In this document: piece after piece, positions 35,726 to 43,838 of the stretch
Layout of the letters: each line of letters starts with the position of its first letter
Numbering within the stretch: the first letter of the stretch is position 1
Assembly: GCF_900107695.1 (NCBI RefSeq)
Contig: NZ_FNQP01000002.1
Location: forward strand, 121,341 to 185,340
Direction of reading: 5' to 3'
DNA: 64,000 bases
Source: Thiothrix caldifontis
Lineage (GTDB): Bacteria > Pseudomonadota > Gammaproteobacteria > Thiotrichales > Thiotrichaceae
The notes under the pieces: generated by a model
Told to the model about the DNA's origin: nothing
The model's input: the letters and a program-made list of their open reading frames with translations, nothing else
Database searches by the model: none
Program-made: the position numbers and the translations under genes

Positions 35726-36919
35726 TTAGCTGTTCTCACTTTGATAATAATCGATCAGGATCTGGGCGACTTCAGGGCGCGAAAACTCTTTTGGTGGTGC
35801 AATGCCCTGACCCAGCATTTCACGAACTTTAGTGCCAGAAAGCAGGACAAAATCTTCCTTCTGATGATCGGGTGCTTCGCACATCATCACAACCTTATCC
35901 AACTTCTTGGAGTAAGCCGTATGGTCTGCACGGAAAATTTCGATCTTAAGCGCATCCTTAGGCACTTCATTATCGAAAATTTCCTGAGCATCAAATGCAC
36001 CGTAATGATCGCCAACACCGGCATGGTCACGACCAATAATGAAATGCGTCGCCCCCATGTTTTGGCGGAATACGGCATGTAATACCGCTTCTTTTGGTCC
36101 TGCGTACAACATGTCGAAACCGTAACCCGTTACCATCGCGCTGTTTGGCGGGAAGTACAGCTCAACCATCTTGCGGATGGCAGCATCACGTACTGGAGCG
36201 GGGATGTCCCCCTTCTTCAGCTTGCCCAGTAGCATGTGGATGACCAAACCATCACAGCCGAGGCGATCCATAGCCATGTGGCACAGTTCTTCGTGCGCTA
36301 GGTGCATCGGATTACGGGTCTGGAAGGCAACGACTTTCTTCCAACCGCGCTCGGTGATTTCGTTGCGGATTTCAACCGCAGTACGGAAAGTGTCAGGGAA
36401 TTCGCTCTGAAAGTAGGAAAAGTTCAGTACCTTGATCGGCCCTGACAGGCAAAACTTGCCTTGGGAATTGAACGTATCCGCGCCGATGTGCGCTTCACCT
36501 TCAGCAGGACGATAAATCTGCTGGGTCATGGTGGCCATTTCTGCATCGGTGAATGCTTCGACAGCTTCGACATCCATGACGGCCAGTACCGGATGGCCTT
36601 CCACGTTGGGGTCTCTCAAGGCAATGCGATCACCCGCTTTGATGCTGCCAGCATCTTCAACCAGGTTCAGCACTGGCGTTGGCCAAAACAAGCCAGACGT
36701 GGTGTGCATATTGCTCGCGACTGACAGCGCATCGGCCTTGTTCATATAGCCAGTGAGCGGGTTGAAGTAACCACCACCGAGCATCACAGCATTTGCTGCT
36801 GTCGCAGAGCTGACGACGATTGAAGCAAGACCTTCTGCTTCTTTCTGGAGCGCTTCGTTTTCAGCACTGTCATATACGAATAATGGATTCAGTTCCTCAG
36901 AACCATGAGGCTTGATCAT
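35726..36919 (-). CDS. sat: ATP sulfurylase, dissimilatory type
   Basis: 397 residues, the homo-oligomeric Sat type. The nucleotide-binding HxxH motif is in QTRNPMHLAHE (near residue 200), with GRDHAGVGDHYG near 295 and SGTKVREMLGQG near 360. In sulfur oxidation it runs as APS + PPi = ATP + sulfate, conserving energy by substrate-level phosphorylation. CGGGAG precedes ATG 36919. It starts the sat-aprB-aprA run, with a 305-nt promoter region upstream. Confidence 0.95.
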   Translation of the reverse strand: MIKPHGSEELNPLFVYDSAENEALQKEAEGLASIVVSSATAANAVMLGGGYFNPLTGYMNKADALSVASNMHTTSGLFWPTPVLNLVEDAGSIKAGDRIALRDPNVEGHPVLAVMDVEAVEAFTDAEMATMTQQIYRPAEGEAHIGADTFNSQGKFCLSGPIKVLNFSYFQSEFPDTFRTAVEIRNEITERGWKKVVAFQTRNPMHLAHEELCHMAMDRLGCDGLVIHMLLGKLKKGDIPAPVRDAAIRKMVELYFPPNSAMVTGYGFDMLYAGPKEAVLHAVFRQNMGATHFIIGRDHAGVGDHYGAFDAQEIFDNEVPKDALKIEIFRADHTAYSKKLDKVVMMCEAPDHQKEDFVLLSGTKVREMLGQGIAPPKEFSRPEVAQILIDYYQSENS

Positions 36920-37224
36920 GCCAATCTCCCGTAAGTGTGGTACTCGCCAAATCTTGTGTAGATTTTCAAGTGACCAACACCAATTCTATCTAGCATAGAA
37001 AAATTTCATTAGCCACTTGCTTGAAATTTTGAACCACGCACACTCTATACAATTTTAGTGCATAAACCAATGGGTTTGTTTCTTCGATATGATAAGCAAA
37101 ATCTATTAACAACACCTCTAAATGCTTATATTTAAAGAATATTATTACATTATAATATAGCAATACGCTTACATTGAATTAGTTGATTTTATTACTAGGT
37201 TATTCGCAATTACCTGAATATACG
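36920..37224 (-). promoter_or_regulatory. AT-rich promoter region of sat-aprBA
   Basis: No gene is seen in these 305 nt. Read on the - strand, TTCAAT (37178-37173), an 18-nt spacer and TATAAT (37154-37149) form the best sigma70-like pair, which would give a ~220-nt leader. A second TATAGA-like element is nearer the gene without a proper -35. The long AT-rich leader may carry regulation that I cannot identify. Confidence 0.35.
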
Positions 37225-38187
37225 TCAGGTTTTGGCTTTTGCGAGCCGTTGCAGCCACACATCCAGCCCTTGTGCATTCAGGGTAGCATCGACCCGCAGT
37301 AATTCACGAATATCCCCTTCGGGAAGGTTAACACCATGTTCAGCTATCTCTTCAAGCCAGGTCAAAAAAATCTGCTCTTTGAGCGTATCAACGCGCCCTT
37401 CTGGTGCATTTTTCAGGGTTAACGCTAGGTTACTCAAAGCTTCGATGCTGGCACGTAGTTTGGGGAATAAAACAGCGACATCCGTAACCTGCCCGTAATG
37501 CGTTAGCAGCATCGCGGCGGGTTGTAACGCCTCCAATTTATCGAGGCTCTGTTGCCACTCGTTGGGTGAAAATGCCACAGGTGTTGTCGGGGCAAAGATC
37601 CATGCGCCCTTAGCCGTCGCAAACTCGCGGTAACAAATGCCGAACGTATCGCCGGTGAAACAATAGCGGCTGCTTGCATCAAAAATACAACCGTGGTGAT
37701 TGGCGTGTCCCGGTGTGTCGTAAAACGTCAAGCGTCGCCCATTCAGTTCCACCACATAGCCATCGTCGGTGGCAGCGATAACACGCTCAGCAGGCACAGG
37801 CACTAATTTGCCATAATCTTTAGCAAAACCTTCCGCACCGTACACAGCCGTAGCACCTGCTTGTAATTTGGAAGGATCAATCATGTGCGGTGCGCCTTTG
37901 GGATGCACAATCATCGTCGCATTCGGGCAACGCGCCATCAGCTCACCTGCCCCACCTGCGTGATCCAAATGCACATGGGTAGGGATGACATAGCGCACAT
38001 TGTCAGCACTCAAACCCAGCTCTACCAACACCGCCATCAATCTGGGAATGGTGTGATAAGTGCCGGTATCGACAAACGCCACCGCATCCCCTTCGCGGAT
38101 CAGATAACAGGCTGCCATCTGAGCACGGTAAAGGTCGGTATCAATACAATAAACACCGTGACCCAAGTCTTCGTAGCGTGTCGCCAT
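37225..38187 (-). CDS. MBL-fold metallohydrolase (320 aa)
   Basis: A metallo-beta-lactamase-fold protein with motif THVHLDHAGG (near residue 70), a DTPGHANHH histidine (~162), FTGDTFG (~180) and a C-terminal THYGQ (~233), i.e. a full dimetal ligand set. The C-terminal ~90 residues are helical. Substrate is unknown; glyoxalase II-like or thioester/sulfur-related hydrolases share this layout. GGAGGAAAGG precedes ATG 38187. It is separated from sat by a long intergenic region and is probably its own unit. Confidence 0.82.
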   Translation of the reverse strand: MATRYEDLGHGVYCIDTDLYRAQMAACYLIREGDAVAFVDTGTYHTIPRLMAVLVELGLSADNVRYVIPTHVHLDHAGGAGELMARCPNATMIVHPKGAPHMIDPSKLQAGATAVYGAEGFAKDYGKLVPVPAERVIAATDDGYVVELNGRRLTFYDTPGHANHHGCIFDASSRYCFTGDTFGICYREFATAKGAWIFAPTTPVAFSPNEWQQSLDKLEALQPAAMLLTHYGQVTDVAVLFPKLRASIEALSNLALTLKNAPEGRVDTLKEQIFLTWLEEIAEHGVNLPEGDIRELLRVDATLNAQGLDVWLQRLAKAKT

Positions 38188-38319
38188 GCCCTTTCCTCCA
38201 AGAAATTACTGTTGCAGTGCAGCAGTATAAACTGAAATACGCGGAATTTGTCACGTGAGGTAGCAATTTGCGTATAATCGGGATACCTTACCATCACAGT
38301 CAGATAAAAGGAGGCGGCT

Positions 38320-38892
38320 ATGGCACGCACCCCATCCACCATGTTAGAGCTTGGCACAGATGCTCCTGATTTCACGCTATTAGAGCCAGCTAGTGGCAAT
38401 CTTATCGCCAAACAAGATTTTTCGGGCAAACCGTTATTGGTTGCCTTCATTTGTAACCATTGCCCTTATGTGATTTTGATCCGTGACGTGTTCGCGCAAC
38501 TGGCAAAAGATTATCAGGAACGCGGTGTCGCCGTGGTCGCCATCAATGCTAACGATGTCGCCAATTACCCCGATGACAGCCCCGAAAAAATGATCGAAGC
38601 TGTACACGCACACGGTTACACCTTCCCGTATTTGTATGACGACACGCAAGAGGTGGCGAAAGCCTATAAGGCAGCTTGCACCCCTGACATTTTCCTCTTC
38701 GACGCACACCATCAGTTGTTTTATCGTGGGCAATTTGACGATGCCCGCCCGCAAGGGGATGTACCCGTGACCGGCAATGATTTGCGCCATGCACTGGATC
38801 GGTTACTGGACAACATGTACCCTCCCGATGAGCAAAAACCCTCACTGGGCTGCAATATCAAATGGAAAGCAGGCAACGAACCGAACTATTAG
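38320..38892 (+). CDS. Thioredoxin-fold AhpC/TSA-TlpA-like protein (190 aa)
   Basis: A cytosolic thioredoxin-fold protein. The N-terminal GTDAPDFTLLEPASGNL segment is the peroxiredoxin/TlpA start; the active site is FICNHCPYV (CxxC near residue 47), followed by AQLAKDYQERGVAVVAINAND and CTPDIFLFD containing a cis-Pro-type TPD. It likely acts in thiol-disulfide exchange or peroxide handling; the family is widely annotated as thioredoxin family protein without a known substrate. A strong AAAGGAGG precedes ATG 38320. The next gene starts 16 nt later, so the two form a pair. Confidence 0.85.
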   Translation: MARTPSTMLELGTDAPDFTLLEPASGNLIAKQDFSGKPLLVAFICNHCPYVILIRDVFAQLAKDYQERGVAVVAINANDVANYPDDSPEKMIEAVHAHGYTFPYLYDDTQEVAKAYKAACTPDIFLFDAHHQLFYRGQFDDARPQGDVPVTGNDLRHALDRLLDNMYPPDEQKPSLGCNIKWKAGNEPNY

Positions 38893-38908
38893 TGCGGAGT
38901 AAACGTTG

Positions 38909-39463
38909 ATGATGAAAGCGCATACACCTGCGGATATTCTCGATTTTTGGTACACTCCACCACTACCAGAGCATTGGTTTGCCTCAACACCTGCGCTGGA
39001 TGCCGACATCCACCAACGCTTTGGTGCATTGTGGGAACAAGCCGCCGCCGGGGAACTTGACGCCTGGCAAGCTTCACCCGAAGGCTGCTTGGCGCTCTGC
39101 ATTGTATTGGATCAATTCCCCCTCAACATGTTTCGCGGGGAAACGCGTAGCTTTTCTACCGAGCAACATGCTGTTGCCGTTACCAAACACGCAGTGCAGC
39201 AGGGTTTCGACCAATTATTGCCGCCAGAACGGCGCATTTTTCTCTACATGCCACTGATGCACAGCGAACACCTAGTTGATCAGGATGAATCTGTGCGCTT
39301 GTTTGAGATCGCAGGGCTAGAGGCAAATGCGCGTTTCGCCCGCCATCATCGCGAAATCGTGCGCCAGTTTGGGCGCTTTCCGCACCGCAACACAGCATTA
39401 GGACGCGAAAGCACAGCGGAAGAACAGGCGTATTTAGCATCCAAAGAAGCATTTACGGGCTGA
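38909..39463 (+). CDS. DUF924 family protein (184 aa)
   Basis: Matches DUF924: DILDFWYTPPLPEHWF start, then DADIHQRFGALWEQAAAG, the conserved LALCIVLDQFPLNMFRG, and the helical end FLYMPLMHSEHLVDQDES...RFGRFPHRN. Members are all-helical with TPR-like folding and no established activity. Several start codons occur together (TTG 38906, ATG 38909, ATG 38912) after GCGGAG; I use ATG 38909. Co-transcribed with the upstream thioredoxin-fold gene. Confidence 0.85.
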   Translation: MMKAHTPADILDFWYTPPLPEHWFASTPALDADIHQRFGALWEQAAAGELDAWQASPEGCLALCIVLDQFPLNMFRGETRSFSTEQHAVAVTKHAVQQGFDQLLPPERRIFLYMPLMHSEHLVDQDESVRLFEIAGLEANARFARHHREIVRQFGRFPHRNTALGRESTAEEQAYLASKEAFTG

Positions 39464-39552
39464 AATCGCTCCCAGCCTTGCAGTAAATTAGCCTAGCGCC
39501 ACACTTGGGAATATAATCCCCGCTTGAACTTACACACAGCGGATACTCCCCC

Positions 39553-40908
39553 ATGAAACGCCCTGAACTGCTTGCCCCAGCGGGTACACTCAAATCCATG
39601 CGCCACGCCTTCGCCTACGGTGCGGATGCGGTCTACGCCGGACAACCGCGCTACTCGCTGCGGGTGCGCAATAACGAATTTAAAAACGACAACCTCGCAC
39701 TCGGTATTGCCGAAGCGCATTCATTGGGCAAGCAATTTTTCGTCGCGGCGAACATTTCCCCGCACAACAGCAAAATCAAAACCTTTATGGAAGATCTTGC
39801 GCCCGTGATTGCGATGAATCCCGACGCGCTGATCATGGCAGACCCCGGCTTGATCATGTTGGTACGCGAAAAATGGCCAGAAATGCCCATCCACCTTTCC
39901 GTGCAAGCCAATACGGTGAACTACGCCACTGTGAAATTCTGGCAAAGCCTCGGCTTGACCCGCGTGATTTTGTCGCGGGAATTATCGCTGGATGAAATCG
40001 CCGAAATCCGCCAAGAGTGCCCGGATATGGAGTTGGAAGTCTTCGTCCACGGCGCATTGTGCATTGCCTATTCCGGGCGTTGCCTGCTCTCTGGCTATTT
40101 CAACCACCGCGACCCGAATCAAGGCACTTGCACCAATGCCTGCCGCTGGGAATACAAAACCACCGAAGCCGTCGAAGCAGCGGAAGGCAAATTCGTCCCT
40201 AAAGAAGCCGTGTTGTCGATGGATGTGTTTAACCAAGCGCAAAGCATGGGCAGTTGCGGCAATCAGGAACGCCATCCACTCGCGGATAAGGTGTATTTCC
40301 TCGAAGAAACCAACCGCCCCGGCGAACTCATGCCCGTCATGGAAGACGAACACGGCACGTACATCATGAATTCCAAGGATTTACGCGCTGTTGAACACGT
40401 CCAAAAACTCACCGAAATTGGCGTAGATTGCCTGAAAATCGAAGGGCGCACCAAATCGCATTACTACGTGGCGCGTACTGCACAAACCTACAAACAAGCC
40501 ATTGATGACGCAATGGCAGGGCGCAGCTTCGACCCCAAATTGCTGGGCGTGTTGGAAAATCTCGCGAATCGCGGTTACACCGACGGCTTTTACGAACGCC
40601 ACCATACTCACGACTACCAAAACTACATGCAAGGCGCATCAATGGGGCATCAGCAGCAATTCGTTGCCGAAGCCATGCGTGTTGACCGTGAACATGGCTG
40701 GATCGAGTTGGATGTGAAAAATCGTTTCAGCGTGGGGGATCGGCTGGAAATGGTGTTACCGGAAGGCAACCGCGAACTGGTACTGGAATGCATGGAAAAC
40801 ATGGATGGTATTCCCGTCACCACCGCGCCGGGGAGCGGTCACAAAATGCGTATTCCGCTGCCCCAAGGCGTGGATAGCGATATGATTTTGGTCAGCCGGT
40901 TTTTGTAA
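39553..40908 (+). CDS. trhP: tRNA 5-hydroxyuridine synthesis protein TrhP (U32 family)
   Basis: 451 residues, closely resembling Escherichia coli TrhP (YegQ) throughout: PELLAPAGTLKSMRHAFAYG near the start, VHLSVQAN-type segment (PIHLSVQANTVNYATVKFWQ), ILSRELSLDEIAEIR, CIAYSGRCLLSGYF, GTCTNACRWEY, EDEHGTYIMNSKDLRA and LKIEGRTKSHYYVARTAQTY. The four-cysteine set fits an iron-sulfur cluster. TrhP makes 5-hydroxyuridine at the tRNA wobble base using prephenate. It is a stand-alone gene; ATG 39553 directly follows a short C-rich leader with no strong ribosome-binding site (GCGGATACTCCCCC). Confidence 0.93.
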   Translation: MKRPELLAPAGTLKSMRHAFAYGADAVYAGQPRYSLRVRNNEFKNDNLALGIAEAHSLGKQFFVAANISPHNSKIKTFMEDLAPVIAMNPDALIMADPGLIMLVREKWPEMPIHLSVQANTVNYATVKFWQSLGLTRVILSRELSLDEIAEIRQECPDMELEVFVHGALCIAYSGRCLLSGYFNHRDPNQGTCTNACRWEYKTTEAVEAAEGKFVPKEAVLSMDVFNQAQSMGSCGNQERHPLADKVYFLEETNRPGELMPVMEDEHGTYIMNSKDLRAVEHVQKLTEIGVDCLKIEGRTKSHYYVARTAQTYKQAIDDAMAGRSFDPKLLGVLENLANRGYTDGFYERHHTHDYQNYMQGASMGHQQQFVAEAMRVDREHGWIELDVKNRFSVGDRLEMVLPEGNRELVLECMENMDGIPVTTAPGSGHKMRIPLPQGVDSDMILVSRFL

Positions 40909-40935
40909 TATTGCAGGCAACGGGAGAGCAGCCGT

Positions 40936-41265
40936 TCATGTGTCGTGCTGCTCTATCGTCGTCCCTTCCTCCTGATCCAACTGCACCTGCTCCAACGCCC
41001 GCCCGCGTAAGATCGCACGCCCATGCCGCCGTTCCACCCCTTGAACACTGAATTCAAACCCGTAAATGCGTCGCCACACCAAATGCCCCTGACGATTACG
41101 GGTAGGTTTCATGCTTTCCAGCGACACGGTTTGATCCAAAAGCTGCACATCAATCTCACGACATGCCCTCTCAGCCGCCGCGACCGCACGTTCACGTGCA
41201 TTCATCGAGTCGATCCAAAACCAAACACCTAGCCCTAACAACCCCAATAACAGCAAATTTTCCAT
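40936..41265 (-). CDS. DUF3301 family membrane-anchored protein (109 aa)
   Basis: One N-terminal transmembrane helix (LLLLGLLGLGVWFWIDSM), then an ERAVAAAERACREIDVQLLDQTVSL segment split by a conserved Cys, and a soluble domain with VWRRIYGFEFS and GRAILRGRALEQVQLD. This is the DUF3301 layout; no function is known. ATG 41265 follows AAGGA; an upstream in-frame start would put non-hydrophobic residues before the helix. Divergent from proC. Confidence 0.8.
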   Translation of the reverse strand: MENLLLLGLLGLGVWFWIDSMNARERAVAAAERACREIDVQLLDQTVSLESMKPTRNRQGHLVWRRIYGFEFSVQGVERRHGRAILRGRALEQVQLDQEEGTTIEQHDT

Positions 41266-41273
41266 TTTTGTCC

Positions 41274-41302
41274 TTGAAAATAGTAGAATGCACCCATTAT
41301 TA
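41274..41302 (+). promoter_or_regulatory. Candidate promoter of proC-yggT-yggU
   Basis: TTGAAA (41274-41279), 17-nt spacer, TTATTA (41297-41302), placed 38 nt before the proC ATG in the divergent intergenic region. Confidence 0.35.
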
Positions 41303-41339
41303 CGGAAATCTGCTAACGGATACACAGTAAAGAGCTTTT

Positions 41340-42182
41340 ATGGACACACCTAAACTCGCCCAAAAACCTACCACCATCACCTTCATTGGTGCTGGCAACA
41401 TGGCTCGCAGCTTAATTGTTGGCCTATTACAAGATCAAGCGAATGTCGTGCTGCGCGTTGCTGACCCTGATCAACATCAATTGGATGCCATCCGTAAACA
41501 TTGGCCAGATGTCACAACCACCACGGAGAATATTGAAGCCATGCAAGGCGCTGATGTTGTGGTACTCGCCGTCAAACCACAAATCATGCGTGAGGTAGCA
41601 GAAAATCTCGCCAGTTCTGCGCAACTGAATCGACCATTATTTGTATCCATCGCTGCGGGTATTCGCGAAGAACCCCTTAACCGCTGGCTGGGTGGCAACC
41701 AAGCTATCGTGCGCTGTATGCCAAATACCCCGGCACTGGTACAAGCAGGAGCAACCGGCCTGTACGCAAACCTACAAGTGTCTGACCTACAACGCAGTAC
41801 AGCAGAAAGTCTGCTACGTGCTGTCGGCATTACCCTCTGGTTCGACGAAGAAGCCAAGCTAGATGCTGTTACTGCCATTTCTGGTAGTGGCCCTGCTTAT
41901 TTCTTCTTAGTCATGGAAGCTATGCAAGTAGCAGCCGAACAATTGGGACTGCGTGCCGAAGATGCACACTTGCTGATTGTACAAACCGCGCTAGGAGCTG
42001 CTAAATTGGCGCTGGAAAGTGACGACATGCCCAGTGAATTACGCAAAAAAGTAACATCCAAAGGTGGCACGACCGAAGCAGCCTTGAAAGTATTAACCAC
42101 AGGCGGCTTACACGACCTGTTTGCACAAGCCTTACAAGCAGCAGAAAGCCGTTCACGCGAGTTGGCAGCCGCTAACAGCTAA
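41340..42182 (+). CDS. proC: Pyrroline-5-carboxylate reductase
   Basis: 280 residues. NAD(P)-binding fold ITFIGAGNMARSLIVGLL at the N-terminus, CMPNTPALVQAGATGLYAN (~125), AISGSGPAYFFLVMEAM (~180-196) and TSKGGTTEAALKVL (~240). It makes L-proline from pyrroline-5-carboxylate. AAAGAG precedes ATG 41340. The order proC-yggT-yggU is common in gammaproteobacteria; the usual upstream yggS is missing here. Confidence 0.95.
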   Translation: MDTPKLAQKPTTITFIGAGNMARSLIVGLLQDQANVVLRVADPDQHQLDAIRKHWPDVTTTTENIEAMQGADVVVLAVKPQIMREVAENLASSAQLNRPLFVSIAAGIREEPLNRWLGGNQAIVRCMPNTPALVQAGATGLYANLQVSDLQRSTAESLLRAVGITLWFDEEAKLDAVTAISGSGPAYFFLVMEAMQVAAEQLGLRAEDAHLLIVQTALGAAKLALESDDMPSELRKKVTSKGGTTEAALKVLTTGGLHDLFAQALQAAESRSRELAAANS

Positions 42183-42208
42183 ATCACATAAACAGGGGAT
42201 AGTTGCTC

Positions 42209-42757
42209 ATGGAAGCACTTCAAAATATCGGCATTTTTTTGACCGAAGTTTTATTTTCATTCTACATTGGGGCAATACTGATACGCTTTCTACTAGCGTT
42301 ATCAAGGGCTAATTTTTACAACCCACTGTCACAATCTTTAGTGAAAATCACCAACCCAGCGTTAGTCCCCCTACGACGGATGGTTCCTGCCATTGGTAAA
42401 CTGGATACTGCCGCGATTGTACTTGCGCTAGGATTGAAAATTATTCAAACACTACTACTCGTTGCCTTACAAGGTAGTGAAGTCAGTTTGCCAGTGGTGT
42501 TCGTGTATGCCGTCATTGATCTCTTACGCACGGTAATCTATATCTACCTTTTCGCTTTGGTCATTCAAGCAGTACTCAGTTGGGTAGGCAATAGTCACGG
42601 CAATCCACTAACCGACATCTTGCACAGTCTAACCGAGCCACTACTGCGCCCCGTGCGCCAGTTTGTACCCGTTATGGGCATGATCGACTTCGCACCCATG
42701 GTAGCAATACTGCTACTGTATATTGTGCTAATTATCTTGCAATCCTTTGGGTTATAA
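42209..42757 (+). CDS. yggT: YggT family membrane protein (182 aa)
   Basis: Two YggT repeats, each with a hydrophobic helix, an FYNPLSQSLVKITNPAL-like or GNPLTDILHSLTEPLL motif, and a PLRRMVPAIG / PVRQFVPVMG loop followed by another helix; four transmembrane segments in all. Family members have been linked to osmotic or ion homeostasis in Escherichia coli, and to thylakoid organisation in plants. ATG 42209 is used; TTG 42203 closer to AGGGGA is an alternative. Confidence 0.88.
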   Translation: MEALQNIGIFLTEVLFSFYIGAILIRFLLALSRANFYNPLSQSLVKITNPALVPLRRMVPAIGKLDTAAIVLALGLKIIQTLLLVALQGSEVSLPVVFVYAVIDLLRTVIYIYLFALVIQAVLSWVGNSHGNPLTDILHSLTEPLLRPVRQFVPVMGMIDFAPMVAILLLYIVLIILQSFGL

Positions 42758-42760
42758 GAC

Positions 42761-43051
42761 GTGTCTGAGTTCTACCGCTGGGAAAATACGGCATTGCATC
42801 TGTTTGTGCGGGTGCAACCGAAAGCAAGCCGGGATGAATTTGCGGAAGTGCAAGAAAATAGGATTCGCATAAGAATCACAGCTCCGCCAGTAGATGGCAA
42901 AGCAAATGCACATTTGCAAAAGTTTATTGCAAAAGCCTGCAGAGTGGCTAAATCAAATGTGCAAATCAAAAGCGGGGAAACTAGCAGAAACAAACACTTA
43001 TGCGTCGAATCTCCAGTTTACTTACCGGCAGGAGTCGAAAAGGTAGGCTAA
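42761..43051 (+). CDS. yggU: DUF167 / YggU family protein (96 aa)
   Basis: A small soluble protein with the DUF167 core: LFVRVQPKASRDEF, IRIRITAPPVDGKANAHLQKFIAKA and VQIKSGETSRNKHL. GTG start 3 nt after the yggT stop implies coupling. Its function is unknown. The end overlaps a hairpin serving the convergent RRM gene. Confidence 0.87.
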   Translation: MSEFYRWENTALHLFVRVQPKASRDEFAEVQENRIRIRITAPPVDGKANAHLQKFIAKACRVAKSNVQIKSGETSRNKHLCVESPVYLPAGVEKVG

Positions 43052-43072
43052 CAGAAAATCTATCAGCCTACC
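43036..43072 (-). terminator. Terminator of the second RRM gene
   Basis: An 8-bp stem GGTAGGCT/AGCCTACC with a 15-nt loop, followed by TTTTCG on the - strand. It overlaps the last codons of yggU. Confidence 0.55.
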
Positions 43073-43102
43073 CACAGCGAAATAGTTATCGCTTAACAGG
43101 CA

Positions 43103-43597
43103 TTAACGGTAGCCGCCGCCGCCGCCGAAACCACCACGGTCGCCGCCACGGCCACCACGGTCGCCGCCGCGATCACCACCACGACTACCACCGCCGAAGC
43201 CGCCACGATCACCGCCGCCACCAAAACCACCGCGATCACCGCCGCCACCAAAACCACCGCGATCACCGCCGCCACCAAAACCACCGCGATCACCACCGCG
43301 ACCGCCGCCGCCGCCACCAAAACCACCACGACCACCACCGTCACGTGGGCGATCTTCGCGTGGTTTTGCTTCATTAACTTTAATGTTACGGCCTTGAACG
43401 GCTTGCTCGTTCAAACCTTGAATGGCTGCATTGCCTTCAGCAGCATCTGGCATGTCAACAAAACCGAAGCCCTTGGATTGCCCCGTCATTTTGTCTTTGA
43501 TCATGCTGACGCTGGTTACTTCGCCATAAGCGGAGAACAGGTCACGCAAGTCGTTTTCGGTAATTTTATAGGGCAGGTTGCCAACGTAAATATTCAC
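43103..43597 (-). CDS. RRM RNA-binding protein with long Gly-Arg tail (164 aa)
   Basis: One RRM: RNP-2 IYVGNL (residues 3-8), RNP-1 KGFGFVDM (~43-50), ending near residue 80 at IKVNEAKPRED. The rest is a low-complexity RGG-type tail with DRGGFGGGG repeated, the kind that promotes RNA binding and phase separation. It is longer than the tail of the paralogue at 28526-28849. The start is GTG 43597 with only a weak GAG upstream, so translation may depend on conditions. A ~240-nt untranslated region separates it from gshA. Likely role: RNA chaperone, perhaps cold-induced (inference). Confidence 0.9.
   Translation of the reverse strand: MNIYVGNLPYKITENDLRDLFSAYGEVTSVSMIKDKMTGQSKGFGFVDMPDAAEGNAAIQGLNEQAVQGRNIKVNEAKPREDRPRDGGGRGGFGGGGGGRGGDRGGFGGGGDRGGFGGGGDRGGFGGGGDRGGFGGGSRGGDRGGDRGGRGGDRGGFGGGGGYR
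43201..43294 (-). repeat. 27-nt tandem repeat coding DRGGFGGGG
   Basis: Three to four nearly identical 27-nt units inside the RRM tail. Near-perfect DNA identity suggests recent expansion or gene conversion; copy number may vary among strains. Confidence 0.85.
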
Positions 43598-43817
43598 TGT
43601 TTGTCATCTCATAAATAGCGTGTGCTGCTTGGGAATTTACGTTATAGATAATCAGTCACACCAAATTACCTGATAACGATCGACCACTGTGGTTCGATAG
43701 GTTATGCACTGTGAAACCTGCAAGTAAAAACGTGGCATCGAAAAAGCAAGGCTCACGAAACTTTCAAGTATCAGGCAAGTTATTTGCAGTGTACCCCAGT
43801 TTTTCGCTGCGGGTAAC

Positions 43818-43838
43818 AAAAATCGGATAATTGTCCGG
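43818..43838 (-). terminator. Weak terminator downstream of gshA
   Basis: CGGA-CAATTA-TCCG followed by ATTTTTG, immediately beyond the gshA stop. The short stem makes it uncertain. Confidence 0.4.

Noticed and set aside
43000-43377. His/Arg-rich + strand frame opposite the RRM tail
   Set aside because: Pure antisense of the Gly-Arg repeat; composition is explained by the repeat.
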